From contig JAQUND010000093.1 of the NCBI GenBank assembly GCA_028717785.1, forward strand, positions 1 to 6,148: a stretch of 6,148 nt of DNA, in the 5' to 3' direction. Position numbers and translations under genes: made by a program. This DNA is from Candidatus Nanoarchaeia archaeon (GTDB lineage Archaea > Nanoarchaeota > Nanoarchaeia > SCGC-AAA011-G17 > JAFCDX01). Positions 1-6,074 of the stretch are shown here, piece after piece. Position 1 is the first letter of the stretch, and each line of letters begins with the position of its first letter. Under the pieces are notes generated by a model. That model made no database searches, was not told where the DNA came from, and was given only the letters and a program-made list of their open reading frames with translations.

Positions 1-236
1 GCTGCTATATGATCATCAACTTGGAATATTTTTTCTATACTTTTAGCTACAATGAATTTATCCATAATTCTTTTATCAGCTACTAATACAACTCCATCTT
101 TACATACTATACCTATTGTAGAACTTCCTTGTTTAACGGTTTTTTTTGCATACTCTACTTGCAATAATCTACCATCTGGAGAAAACATGGTGTTCGCTCT
201 ATCATAACCCATCATTTGTGACGTATTTGTTTGCAT
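1..236 (-). CDS. psmA: Proteasome alpha subunit, N-terminal part (cut by window edge)
   Basis: This is the first 78 residues of the archaeal 20S proteasome alpha subunit, which forms the outer rings of the cytoplasmic protease barrel and gates substrate entry. The N-terminus carries the family signature: [21 protein letters not shown] at residues 10-30 (gate region and helix H0), then [22 protein letters not shown] at 35-56, and [13 protein letters not shown] near the edge. The ATG at 236 is chosen because an excellent Shine-Dalgarno, AGGAGG, lies 8 nt upstream (245-250) and the GYDRA motif falls at the usual distance from the start. The gene follows rnp2 by 14 nt, and the Shine-Dalgarno abuts the rnp2 stop codon, so the two are co-transcribed. 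In many archaea this pair opens a string that continues with SBDS and exosome genes; here that part lies outside the window. Nothing looks damaged. Confidence 0.96.
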   Translation of the reverse strand, partial: MQTNTSQMMGYDRANTMFSPDGRLLQVEYAKKTVKQGSSTIGIVCKDGVVLVADKRIMDKFIVAKSIEKIFQVDDHIA

Positions 237-244
237 TTTTTTAT

Positions 245-250
245 CCTCCT
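245..250 (-). promoter_or_regulatory. Shine-Dalgarno of psmA
   Basis: AGGAGG on the minus strand, 8 nt before the psmA ATG and immediately after the rnp2 stop. It is the only strong Shine-Dalgarno I see in the window and fits an internal operon gene, whereas the predicted first genes of transcripts have none. Confidence 0.85.
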
Positions 251-589
251 TTAATTAAGATATCTTTCTCTTGCTTTATTCACTATGCCAGATATACCTA
301 AACATCTGACGATAACATTGTGATTATTAATATTTTTTAGTAATGCTAATGACATTTTTAATTCATCTGTATGTTTATTATTTATTTTTATTATTCCTTT
401 TTGATTTTTCCAATCATCAAGTATGATTAAATCAGATTTTGCCATTCCTATAAGTCCAAAGTATTTTTTATAATTTTCAATAATAGCTTTAGTAGTATCA
501 ACATAATTTGGTTTAGTGTCTGATATCACTTCAAATGCTACATACCTCTTTTTTTCCTTTAAACTAGGCAATAAATTTTTTAATACCAT
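251..589 (-). CDS. rnp2: RNase P protein component 2 (Pop5/Rnp2)
   Basis: This is the Pop5-type protein subunit of archaeal RNase P, which together with Rpp30 activates the catalytic domain of the RNase P RNA in tRNA 5' maturation. The 112 residues are normal for the family. Conserved blocks are visible in order: [10 protein letters not shown] at 7-16, GLIGMAKSD at 45-53, [14 protein letters not shown] at 65-78 and [14 protein letters not shown] at 95-108. The order rnp2-psmA, separated by 14 nt, is the classic archaeal arrangement and supports the call. The ATG at 589 is the only good start, because in-frame TAA codons lie just upstream. It has no Shine-Dalgarno and is predicted to lie about 50 nt from the transcription start, so initiation may depend on the short leader ORF that overlaps it. 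The RNase P RNA gene lies about 380 bp away on the other strand. Confidence 0.95.
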   Translation of the reverse strand: MVLKNLLPSLKEKKRYVAFEVISDTKPNYVDTTKAIIENYKKYFGLIGMAKSDLIILDDWKNQKGIIKINNKHTDELKMSLALLKNINNHNVIVRCLGISGIVNKARERYLN

Positions 590-639
590 TTTAAGAGAAG
601 TTTATTAATTTTTTTTATACTTCCTTTCTTCTCTCTCAC
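580..639 (-). CDS. Possible 19-residue leader ORF overlapping the rnp2 start
   Basis: A GTG at 639 opens a 20-codon frame (VREKKGSIKKINK..., then LLLKWY) that ends with TAA at 580-582, past the rnp2 ATG at 587-589 and in a different frame. The GTG stands exactly 29 nt after the first base of the TTTATAAA box at 661-668, the same distance that separates the TATA box from the first base of every other first gene here. The mRNA is therefore predicted to start at this G, giving a leaderless start codon. Ribosomes ending at 580 would be beside the rnp2 ATG, which lacks its own Shine-Dalgarno, so translational coupling is possible. The peptide is Lys-rich, matches nothing I recognise, and could be a chance frame. 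The coding call is an inference from geometry only. Confidence 0.35.
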   Translation of the reverse strand: MREKKGSIKKINKLLLKWY

Positions 640-660
640 CTTTTTAAATAAGATTCTTTA

Positions 661-668
661 TTTATAAA
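661..668 (-). promoter_or_regulatory. TATA box of the rnp2-psmA operon
   Basis: TTTATAAA on the minus strand. Its first base is 29 nt upstream of G639, the predicted transcription start. It lies between the 43-residue gene and rnp2, so these are probably separate transcripts. Confidence 0.65.
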
Positions 669-710
669 GGTTTCTTTTAACTAATTTGTAAATATCTTTT
701 TATCAATTTT

Positions 711-730
711 TTAGAAAAGAACAAATTTTA
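711..730 (-). terminator. Possible T-rich terminator after the 43-residue gene
   Basis: On the minus strand a T-rich stretch (TTTGTTCTTTTCT) begins about 15 nt after the stop codon at 742. Archaeal termination needs only such a U-rich tract. The region is A+T-rich throughout, so this is a weak call. Confidence 0.3.
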
Positions 731-741
731 TCAATTTCCCT

Positions 742-873
742 TTACAAATTCTTCCATATTTCATCTTCTTCTTTATTCATCCAAGTTTTTGATAAAGATT
801 TCTCGGACCAAAGTGCACTTTCAGGTATAGATTTTTTTAAAATAATTTCATTTCTTTTTTTAAACGATTGCAT
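742..873 (-). CDS. Small 43-residue protein with acidic tail, possibly antitoxin-like
   Basis: A 43-residue frame starts at ATG 873 and ends at TAA 742-744. The N-terminal half is basic (MQSFKKRNEIILKK) and the C-terminal half ends SALWSEKSLSKTWMNKEEDE followed by IWKNL. That tail resembles the 'LSEDWxxPEEDEAWKDL' ending I recall from many short bacterial and archaeal proteins, some annotated as type II antitoxins; this is memory-based and not a verified match. The gene has its own TATA box (895-902) at exactly the 29-nt leaderless spacing used by its neighbours, and its use of Trp, Glu and Asp codons in this A+T-rich DNA is not what random sequence would give. No toxin-like partner lies beside it: the neighbours are the leader/rnp2 on one side and rnpB on the other. 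Function unknown. Confidence 0.68.
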   Translation of the reverse strand: MQSFKKRNEIILKKSIPESALWSEKSLSKTWMNKEEDEIWKNL

Positions 874-894
874 AATAATGAATATATTAAATAA

Positions 895-902
895 TTTTTA
901 AA
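895..902 (-). promoter_or_regulatory. TATA box of the 43-residue gene
   Basis: TTTAAAAA on the minus strand, first base 29 nt before the ATG at 873. It predicts a leaderless mRNA; no Shine-Dalgarno is present before the start codon. Confidence 0.6.
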
Positions 903-914
903 TCTTTCTTATGA

Positions 915-924
915 AGTATATACT
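915..924. repeat. Palindrome AGTATATACT between divergent promoters
   Basis: A perfect 10-bp palindrome lies in the 96-bp gap between the start of the 43-residue gene (873) and rnpB (970), 13 bp upstream of the small gene's TATA box and 17 bp upstream of that of rnpB. The half site AGTATATA recurs in the inverted repeat at 1710-1727. It may be an operator, but such A+T-rich palindromes also occur by chance. Confidence 0.3.
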
Positions 925-940
925 GTGGTATATAGGTAGT

Positions 941-948
941 TTTATAAA
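941..948 (+). promoter_or_regulatory. TATA box of rnpB
   Basis: TTTATAAA on the plus strand, first base 29 nt before G970. G970 is also the first base of the P1 helix, so promoter geometry and RNA structure independently indicate the same 5' end. Confidence 0.8.
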
Positions 949-969
949 TAATAAAATATTAAATTTATC

Positions 970-1324
970 GTAGGTAAGATACCTAACTCACGGCGAAAGC
1001 TGAGGAAAGTCCGTCCACTAAAAGTTAACTTTTGTTAACGAGAAATCGGCTGCCTATCTTTTAATAGGTTCCAGAAATGGAAGGCAACCGCTCAGAAACG
1101 AAACGGCCTTTTATTGTACTTTTTGGTAAAGCTTTTACTAAAAGGTTTAAAGATGTAGCTTGCGAAGTTTTTCGTAAGAGAAATGAGCTAACCAGCTGAA
1201 TAGATAAAAGGATACGATGAAACGGCGAGACCCTGCTAGTGCAAGTCTGTATGACGCTTAGTAGAATGTTAGGATAATCCTTCCTTAATGGGGATTAACA
1301 AAAGACGGCTTATTTCTTACCTAC
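970..1324 (+). ncRNA. rnpB: RNase P RNA (catalytic subunit)
   Basis: This is the ribozyme that removes 5' leaders from pre-tRNAs. The ends pair in a 10-bp P1 helix (970-979 with 1315-1324). The conserved 5' segment GAGGAAAGTCC is at 1002-1012 and the 3' segment GACGGCTTA at 1304-1312. These form P4 (1007-1015 with 1304-1311), leaving U1010 as the universally conserved bulged U of the catalytic core. A GAAA-capped hairpin (P3-like) lies at 987-1005. Other conserved stretches are CTCAGAAACGAAACGGCC near 1091, ATGAAACGGCGA near 1217 and GCTTAGTAGAATG near 1256. The specificity domain has clear hairpins, including CTTTTTGGTAAA (1119-1130) with TTTACTAAAAGG (1134-1145). The length of about 355 nt suits an archaeal type A RNA. 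No 3' CCA is encoded. The gene is divergent from the 43-residue gene and convergent with the gene ending at 1341. Confidence 0.97.
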
Positions 1325-1340
1325 TTTTATTTTTTAATTA
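1325..1340 (+). terminator. T-rich terminator of rnpB
   Basis: Directly after the P1 helix the plus strand runs TTTTATTTTTTAATTA, the U-rich signal expected for archaeal RNA polymerase. It fills the 16-bp gap before the convergent gene's stop codon. Confidence 0.65.
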
Positions 1341-1700
1341 TTAAGAACAACGAGTTTTTGGTCTTTTTATAGATTCTGTATTAAATGGTTTGGATATAAA
1401 TCCTCTAAGATATAAATTTTCAATATAATGTTTAGTCTCTTTTATATTTGAATCAATCCACTTTTCTACTCTAGGTGCTACAAATCCAAGTGGATTTAAA
1501 TAATCTAAATATAATCTAAAAATTGTATTTCTTATTAATTCAGGACTATCTGGAAAATTATCTATCATAGAATTTATTTCATTTCTAATTAAAACTTTAT
1601 CAGGTAAATCTAATTCTTGACCTTCTGAAATTAAATCAACCATTATTCTATAAAGTTCATTTTTATCTTTAAATTTATAACTAAAATTTAATTGTACCAT
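1341..1700 (-). CDS. Hypothetical protein, 119 residues
   Basis: I do not recognise this protein. It is soluble, with no signal peptide or membrane segment. It starts MVQLNFSYKFKDKNELYRIM, continues with a mostly helical middle (DLPDKVLIRNEINSMIDNFP, then PELIRNTIFRLYLDYLNP) and ends in a helix and a basic tail, RPKTRCS, with a single cysteine. The charge and hydrophobicity pattern suggests a small alpha-helical protein, perhaps a binding module or regulator, but there is no diagnostic motif. The ATG at 1700 is chosen because a TATA box sits exactly 29 nt upstream, predicting a leaderless mRNA. An inverted repeat (1710-1727) overlaps that TATA box, so the gene may be repressed by a DNA-binding protein. 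It is divergent from the 108-residue gene and convergent with rnpB. Confidence 0.82.
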   Translation of the reverse strand: MVQLNFSYKFKDKNELYRIMVDLISEGQELDLPDKVLIRNEINSMIDNFPDSPELIRNTIFRLYLDYLNPLGFVAPRVEKWIDSNIKETKHYIENLYLRGFISKPFNTESIKRPKTRCS

Positions 1701-1709
1701 AAATTGATC

Positions 1710-1727
1710 TATATACTTTAGTATATA
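1710..1727. promoter_or_regulatory. Inverted repeat over the promoter of the 119-residue gene
   Basis: TATATACT-TT-AGTATATA: two perfect 8-bp arms around a 2-bp centre. It covers most of the TATA box (1722-1729) and reaches to about 10 nt before the predicted transcription start at 1700. Occupancy would block TBP binding, so it is a candidate repressor operator. Its half site also occurs in the palindrome at 915-924. Confidence 0.4.
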
Positions 1728-1729
1728 AA
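1722..1729 (-). promoter_or_regulatory. TATA box of the 119-residue gene
   Basis: TTTATATA on the minus strand, first base 29 nt before the ATG at 1700. Predicted to give a leaderless transcript. Confidence 0.65.
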
Positions 1730-1766
1730 TATTTTTATAATTTTATAGTAGTTACAAAGCGAAAAA

Positions 1767-1774
1767 TTTAAATA
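1767..1774 (+). promoter_or_regulatory. TATA box of the 108-residue gene
   Basis: TTTAAATA on the plus strand, first base 29 nt before the ATG at 1796, preceded by CGAAAAA, which suits a BRE. Predicted to give a leaderless transcript. Confidence 0.7.
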
Positions 1775-1795
1775 TTAGAAATATATAATTTATTT

Positions 1796-2122
1796 ATGAA
1801 AGGTTATGAAAAAATTAATCTTGGACAATCTTGGGATACAATAGGTAGAAAAATAGCAGGTCAATTAAAATGTTATCCAGATACTAATGAAATTATGTAT
1901 TTGCGAGGATCAAAAACAGACCGTATGTATGCAGCATATATTTTACAAGAAAATCAAACTTCTCCGGTAATAAAAAATTCAGAATTTATTCATGCAGTTC
2001 CATTAGAAGATCTTGTAGAAACACTTAATGGAGAATCATTTCCTCATAAATTACCTAAAAAAATCAGAGTTATTAGACCGGATCAAAATAGAAATATGTG
2101 GGGCGTTTTCTTTAGTAAATAA
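1796..2122 (+). CDS. Hypothetical protein, 108 residues
   Basis: I do not recognise this protein. It has no membrane segment or signal peptide. It looks like a mixed alpha/beta soluble protein. Notable stretches are INLGQSWDTIGRKIAGQLKC (7-26), NEIMYLRGSKTDRMYAAYIL (31-50) and a basic, aromatic C-terminal part, PHKLPKKIRVIRPDQNRNMW, ending GVFFSK. The many basic residues in the second half would allow nucleic-acid binding, but no motif proves it. The ATG at 1796 is supported by the TATA box exactly 29 nt upstream and by the lack of a Shine-Dalgarno, both typical of a leaderless gene here. Its stop lies 1 bp from the stop of the convergent copA gene, so the two transcripts must overlap at their 3' ends. 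It is not clearly linked to copper. Confidence 0.82.
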   Translation: MKGYEKINLGQSWDTIGRKIAGQLKCYPDTNEIMYLRGSKTDRMYAAYILQENQTSPVIKNSEFIHAVPLEDLVETLNGESFPHKLPKKIRVIRPDQNRNMWGVFFSK

Positions 2123-2141
2123 TTTATAATTTTCTTCTCTT
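2123..2141 (+). terminator. T-rich stretch ending the 108-residue gene
   Basis: TTTATAATTTTCTTCTCTT follows the stop codon on the plus strand and is a plausible archaeal terminator. It lies inside the 3' end of copA, where it encodes the basic C-terminus KRRKL on the other strand. Confidence 0.4.
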
Positions 2142-4349
2142 CATCAAAAGTGTATTTAATACAACTGAAACAGATGACATTGCCATTGCTGCCCCTGCTA
2201 TCATCGGATTTAATAATAATCCAGTAAAAGGATATAAAACTCCTGCTGCAATTGGAATTCCTAGTGTATTATAAAATAATGCCCAAAATAAATTTTGTTT
2301 AATTTTTGTAATTGTCATTTTACTTAATTTAATTGCTTTAACAACATCTAAAGTAGAATTATTCATTAAAACAATATTTCCTGTTTCCATAGCAACATCT
2401 GTTCCAGAACCAATTGCAATTCCAATATCTGCTTGTGCAAGTGCAGGAGCATCATTTATCCCATCTCCTACCATTGCTACTTTTCCTTTTTTTTGTAATT
2501 GTTTAATATGTTTAGCTTTATCTTCAGGAAGAACTTCTGAAATAACATTTACAATTCCAAGTTGTTTTGCAATTGCATTTGCTGTTCTTTTATTATCTCC
2601 TGTTATCATATAAACAGAAATTTTTTGTTTTTGTAATTCTTGAACTGCTTTTATAGAATCTTTTCTTATTGTATCTGCAATTCCAATAAATCCTTCAACT
2701 TTTTTATTTATCATTAAAACTACAACAGTTTTTCCATCTTTTTCTAATTCAGAAATTTTATTTTCAAATGAATTAATACTAACTATTTTTTTAATATATT
2801 CTGGTTTTCCAACAATTATTTTTTGTTTTTTGAAAATACCTTCAACTCCATGTCCTGGAATTGCTTTGAAATTTGTTACTTTTTCTAATTTAATTTTTTT
2901 ATCTTTGTTTAATATTGCTTGTGCTAAAGGATGTTCACTAAATTTCTCAACACTTGCACTAAATTTTAAAATATCTTTTTCTTTTAATTTACCAACAGAA
3001 ATAATATCAGTAACTTCTGGTTTTCCTTGTGTTAAAGTTCCAGTTTTATCAAATACCACTGCATATAATTTATGTGCTGTTTCAAGAGCATCTCCTCCTT
3101 TAATTAAAATTCCTTTTTCTGCTCCATTACCAGTACCAACCATAATTGCTGTTGGAGTTGCAAGTCCAAGTGCACATGGACAGGCTATAACTAAAACAGA
3201 TACAGCTGTCATAAGTGAAAATGAAAATGTTTCTTTCATAATAAAATACCAACTTGTAAAAGCAATACCTGCAATAACAATAACAATAGGAACAAAATAA
3301 GCTGAAATTATATCTGCAAATCTTTGTATGGGTGCTTTTTTTCCTTGAGCATCTTCTATTAATTTAATAATATGTGCAAGTGTAGTATCTTTTCCAGTTT
3401 TAGTAACTTTAAATTTAAAACTTCCTTGTTTATTTATTGTTGATCCAATTACAAAATCATTTTTTTTCTTTTCAACAGGCATACTCTCTCCAGTAATCAT
3501 ACTTTCATCTACTGCAGATTCACCTTCAATAATAATTCCATCAACAGGAATTTTTTCTCCAGGTTTTACAATAACTATATCTCCAACAACAACTTGATCC
3601 ACTGGAATTTTAATTTCTTTACAATTTCTTATTACAGTTGCAATTTTAGGAGAAAGATTCATTAATTTTTGAATTGCTTCACTTGTTTTTCCTTTAGTTA
3701 CAACTTCTAAATATCTTCCAAGTATAACAAATGTAATTAGAATCGCTGAAGCTTCAAAATACTGATCTTTTAATGGATCTAAAATAATTAAATATAAACT
3801 GTAAAAATAAGCTGCACTAGTTCCAAGAGCAACTAAAGTATCCATATTAGCTGTTTTATTTTTTAATGCACCAAAAGCACTTCTATAAATACCCCAACCA
3901 GCAATAAATTGAACAGGGGTTGCTAATATCAATAAAATATAATTTTTATAAGGAACTTCTATTCCAATCCACATTAATAACATTCCTATAATAAAAGTAG
4001 GAATTGCAAATAATAAGCTAAATAAAAATAAATTTCTATGATGTCTTATTCCTTTTTTTCTTTTTAATCTTTGGTAATCTTCTTGACTATAATCGTGTTC
4101 ATGATCCATATGTTCGTGTTCATGATGTTGTATAGTTCCATGAATTTCTGCTCTATAACCTAAACTTTTTATAACATCAATTATTTTATTTTCATTAATT
4201 TTAGTTTCATCAAAATGAACAGTTGCTCTTTCTGTATTAAGATTAACATTTACATAATGTATTCCAGAATTTTTTTCTAAAGCTTTTGTTAATAAAGTTA
4301 CACAACTTTGACAGTGCATACCTTCAACATCTAGTGTTACCTCTTTCAT
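2124..4349 (-). CDS. copA: Cu(+)-exporting P1B-1 ATPase
   Basis: CopA pumps Cu(+) out of the cytoplasm at the cost of ATP. The 741 residues contain, in order: one N-terminal HMA domain with GMHCQSC (Cys13, Cys16); a His-rich linker at 75-86 ([12 protein letters not shown], six His); eight membrane segments; the actuator motif TGES (286-289); the transmembrane metal site CPC (390-392); the phosphorylated DKTGT (Asp434); the nucleotide-binding SEHPLA (His473-Pro474); and GDGINDAP (628-635). Membrane segment 7 has N686...Y693-N694...P699 and segment 8 has M722, S725 and S726, which together with CPC match the Cu(+)-specific P1B-1 signature. Length and all catalytic residues are normal. Its ATG overlaps the stop of the preceding gene (ATGA), so translation is probably coupled. 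It is the last gene of the copper operon. Silver could also be a substrate. Confidence 0.96.
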   Translation of the reverse strand: MKEVTLDVEGMHCQSCVTLLTKALEKNSGIHYVNVNLNTERATVHFDETKINENKIIDVIKSLGYRAEIHGTIQHHEHEHMDHEHDYSQEDYQRLKRKKGIRHHRNLFLFSLLFAIPTFIIGMLLMWIGIEVPYKNYILLILATPVQFIAGWGIYRSAFGALKNKTANMDTLVALGTSAAYFYSLYLIILDPLKDQYFEASAILITFVILGRYLEVVTKGKTSEAIQKLMNLSPKIATVIRNCKEIKIPVDQVVVGDIVIVKPGEKIPVDGIIIEGESAVDESMITGESMPVEKKKNDFVIGSTINKQGSFKFKVTKTGKDTTLAHIIKLIEDAQGKKAPIQRFADIISAYFVPIVIVIAGIAFTSWYFIMKETFSFSLMTAVSVLVIACPCALGLATPTAIMVGTGNGAEKGILIKGGDALETAHKLYAVVFDKTGTLTQGKPEVTDIISVGKLKEKDILKFSASVEKFSEHPLAQAILNKDKKIKLEKVTNFKAIPGHGVEGIFKKQKIIVGKPEYIKKIVSINSFENKISELEKDGKTVVVLMINKKVEGFIGIADTIRKDSIKAVQELQKQKISVYMITGDNKRTANAIAKQLGIVNVISEVLPEDKAKHIKQLQKKGKVAMVGDGINDAPALAQADIGIAIGSGTDVAMETGNIVLMNNSTLDVVKAIKLSKMTITKIKQNLFWALFYNTLGIPIAAGVLYPFTGLLLNPMIAGAAMAMSSVSVVLNTLLMKRRKL

Positions 4350-4642
4350 TTTATAATACTAGCCTCATATTCTTTAAATATATTTAGATTTAATAATTTT
4401 TCCTTATTTATTTTATTAGGATTATATGAAACTTCAAATAAATTTGGAAGTTTAAATTCTACATTTTTTACTCCCTCTAAATTTTCTAATTGACTTATTA
4501 TTAATCCAGAATGTCCAGGACAAGGAATTTTTACTTGAAGAGTTAATTTTTCATAATTAGTATTACTTGAACTATTTACAATATACAATCCAAATATAAT
4601 TGAAACAATAAGACCTAAAATAATAAAATTTATTTTTTTCAT
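4346..4642 (-). CDS. Membrane-anchored HMA-like protein with a CPGH metal site
   Basis: A 98-residue protein: a short basic start (MKKIN), one membrane anchor at about 5-22, a Ser/Asn linker, and a domain from about 31 to 96 that aligns with the HMA copper-chaperone fold. The usual GMxCxxC loop is replaced by IPCPGHS, so Cys41 keeps its place and His44 stands where the second Cys should be. The remainder follows the HMA pattern ([12 protein letters not shown], then [16 protein letters not shown]). Charge distribution puts the domain outside the membrane. I infer an extracytoplasmic copper-handling partner of CopA and the upstream cupredoxin fusion. The start at 4642 is preferred over an ATG 45 nt upstream because it is 1 nt after the preceding stop, the upstream extension would overlap that gene, and MKKINF begins a normal anchor. 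The stop overlaps the copA start by 4 nt. Confidence 0.9.
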   Translation of the reverse strand: MKKINFIILGLIVSIIFGLYIVNSSSNTNYEKLTLQVKIPCPGHSGLIISQLENLEGVKNVEFKLPNLFEVSYNPNKINKEKLLNLNIFKEYEASIIK

Positions 4643-4643
4643 T

Positions 4644-6053
4644 TTACATTCCACATCCACAGCTAGCACCAACATTACAACTTTCACTTGAACTTGGTTT
4701 TGCTGAATTTATTTCTTGTTCTGAAGCATTTCCATCATCTGTTACTATAAAACTTCCGTGAAGCATTCCCATTCCACAGGTAAATTGTATTGTTCCCGTT
4801 TTTATAGGTGTGAACTCAATTATATTTAATCCTTGTTTTAAATGAAAATCAATTTTATAATCATTCATAATAAGTTCATTAGTACATGAAAATAATTGTG
4901 GAACATCTACATTCCATTTTACTGGAACTCCTTTTTTAAGAACAAATGAATTAGGGGAATATCCAGAAGCAGTTACTTGCATATTCACTTCTTGAATTCC
5001 GTTATTGATTGTTATACTAGATGTATCTGAATTTCCAAATACTTTTTCTTTTATTAAATCAAAATTATAAGAACTTCCAGTTAGAGTTAAACCTCTATTT
5101 AACATTATTAATCCTAATATAAGAACAATTACAGCTGAAATTTTTAGTATTTTCGTTGTTGTTTTATGACTAATTGCACTTGCAATACTTCCAAATCCAA
5201 TCATTAAAGGTATTGTTCCAAGACCAAATGCAAATAAACTTGTAGCTCCAGAAATAAAACTACCTGTTCCTGCTGCATAAAGATACATAGCTTGTAATGG
5301 TCCACATGCAATAAATAATCCATTTAATAATCCTGTAATCATTGGTCTTTTATTAACACCTTTAGATTTTTCTGAACAAGATATTATTTTTGTTAAAAAT
5401 CTTGGATTAAATTGGAATTTTTTGAAAAAACTAATTCCCATCATACTTAGTGAATAAAAAATCATAAAGATTCCTGCAAGAATGGCAACCCACCCTCTTA
5501 AATTTAAACTAAAAGCAAATATACCCCCAATTAAACCAAATACTCCACCAATAATAGTATAAGATAAAACTTTTGATCCTCCATAAATTAAATGTTGTTT
5601 GAATTCTTTATGTCCTTCAAGTGCATTTTTTGCTGTATATGATACTACAAAACCACCACACATAGAAATACAATGGAAACTTGTTAGTATACCAATAAAA
5701 AATAATAATATTAAAGATGTATTTTGACCAATTTCAGGTAATTTAAGATCAGGAATATTTAAATTACTAAATAAAGGATATATTAAAAATAAAATACTAA
5801 TAAAAGCAATTCCTAATATAATAAATTTTAATAGATTATCATTATTTTTTTTAGTTTCAACTATTTCATAACCTAATTTTTTAATTACAGAAATTATTTC
5901 TTCTTCACTGATTTTTTCTTTATCAAAATCAATTTCTGCTTGTCCTTTTGTGTATGAAACTGAAATACTATTTACTTTATCTTGTAATTCTTTTTCAATT
6001 AGAATTGCACATGAGTTACAATGCATTCCTTTTATTTGAAATGTTTTTTTCAT
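4644..6053 (-). CDS. HMA-TauE/SafE membrane domain-cupredoxin fusion, putative copper transporter
   Basis: A 469-residue multidomain protein, first gene of the copper operon. Residues 1-68 are an HMA domain with GMHCNSC (Cys12, Cys15). Seven membrane segments follow (about 75-96, 113-137, 157-181, 186-209, 238-261, 266-291, 301-322); the last six form a TauE/SafE (COG2836, DsbD_2/UreH-like) domain with the hallmark TSFHCISMCGG (Cys128, Cys132) and ACGP (Cys250). Residues 350-437 form a cupredoxin-like domain with FSCTNE (Cys390) and TCGMGMLHG (Cys426, Met428, Met430, His432) as likely copper ligands. The tail SCNVGASCGCGM adds Cys459, Cys465, Cys467 and Met469. Seven segments place the HMA domain inside and the cupredoxin and tail outside, which suits copper transfer across the membrane. 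'Sulfite exporter' labels for this family are probably misleading here. The start is supported by the TATA box 29 nt upstream and HMA position. Direction of transport cannot be read from sequence. Confidence 0.93.
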   Translation of the reverse strand: MKKTFQIKGMHCNSCAILIEKELQDKVNSISVSYTKGQAEIDFDKEKISEEEIISVIKKLGYEIVETKKNNDNLLKFIILGIAFISILFLIYPLFSNLNIPDLKLPEIGQNTSLILLFFIGILTSFHCISMCGGFVVSYTAKNALEGHKEFKQHLIYGGSKVLSYTIIGGVFGLIGGIFAFSLNLRGWVAILAGIFMIFYSLSMMGISFFKKFQFNPRFLTKIISCSEKSKGVNKRPMITGLLNGLFIACGPLQAMYLYAAGTGSFISGATSLFAFGLGTIPLMIGFGSIASAISHKTTTKILKISAVIVLILGLIMLNRGLTLTGSSYNFDLIKEKVFGNSDTSSITINNGIQEVNMQVTASGYSPNSFVLKKGVPVKWNVDVPQLFSCTNELIMNDYKIDFHLKQGLNIIEFTPIKTGTIQFTCGMGMLHGSFIVTDDGNASEQEINSAKPSSSESCNVGASCGCGM

Positions 6054-6074
6054 AACTTTTTGATATTAAACTTA

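Noticed and set aside
628..640. GGTGA within AAAAGGTGAGAGAG as a Shine-Dalgarno for rnp2
   Set aside because: It matches the 16S 3' end but lies about 50 nt from the rnp2 ATG, far beyond the working distance.
1749..1756. TAGTTACA in the divergent promoter region resembling part of the copper operator
   Set aside because: Only a half-site match with no symmetric partner nearby; expected by chance in A+T-rich sequence.
2830..3300. A 156-codon open frame on the plus strand
   Set aside because: It lies wholly inside copA, antisense to the ATPase core, and has a composition (Ser/Thr/Pro-rich) typical of an antisense shadow; no promoter at the local 29-nt spacing was seen.
4643..4687. A 15-residue N-terminal extension of the CPGH protein starting at ATG 4687
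   Set aside because: It overlaps the Cys-rich tail of the upstream gene in another frame. The ATG at 4642 follows the upstream stop by 1 nt and begins a normal basic-plus-hydrophobic membrane anchor.
4644..6053. Calling the membrane fusion a sulfite exporter
   Set aside because: The TauE/SafE label comes from distant relatives. The HMA and cupredoxin domains and the copA neighbour point to copper, not sulfite.
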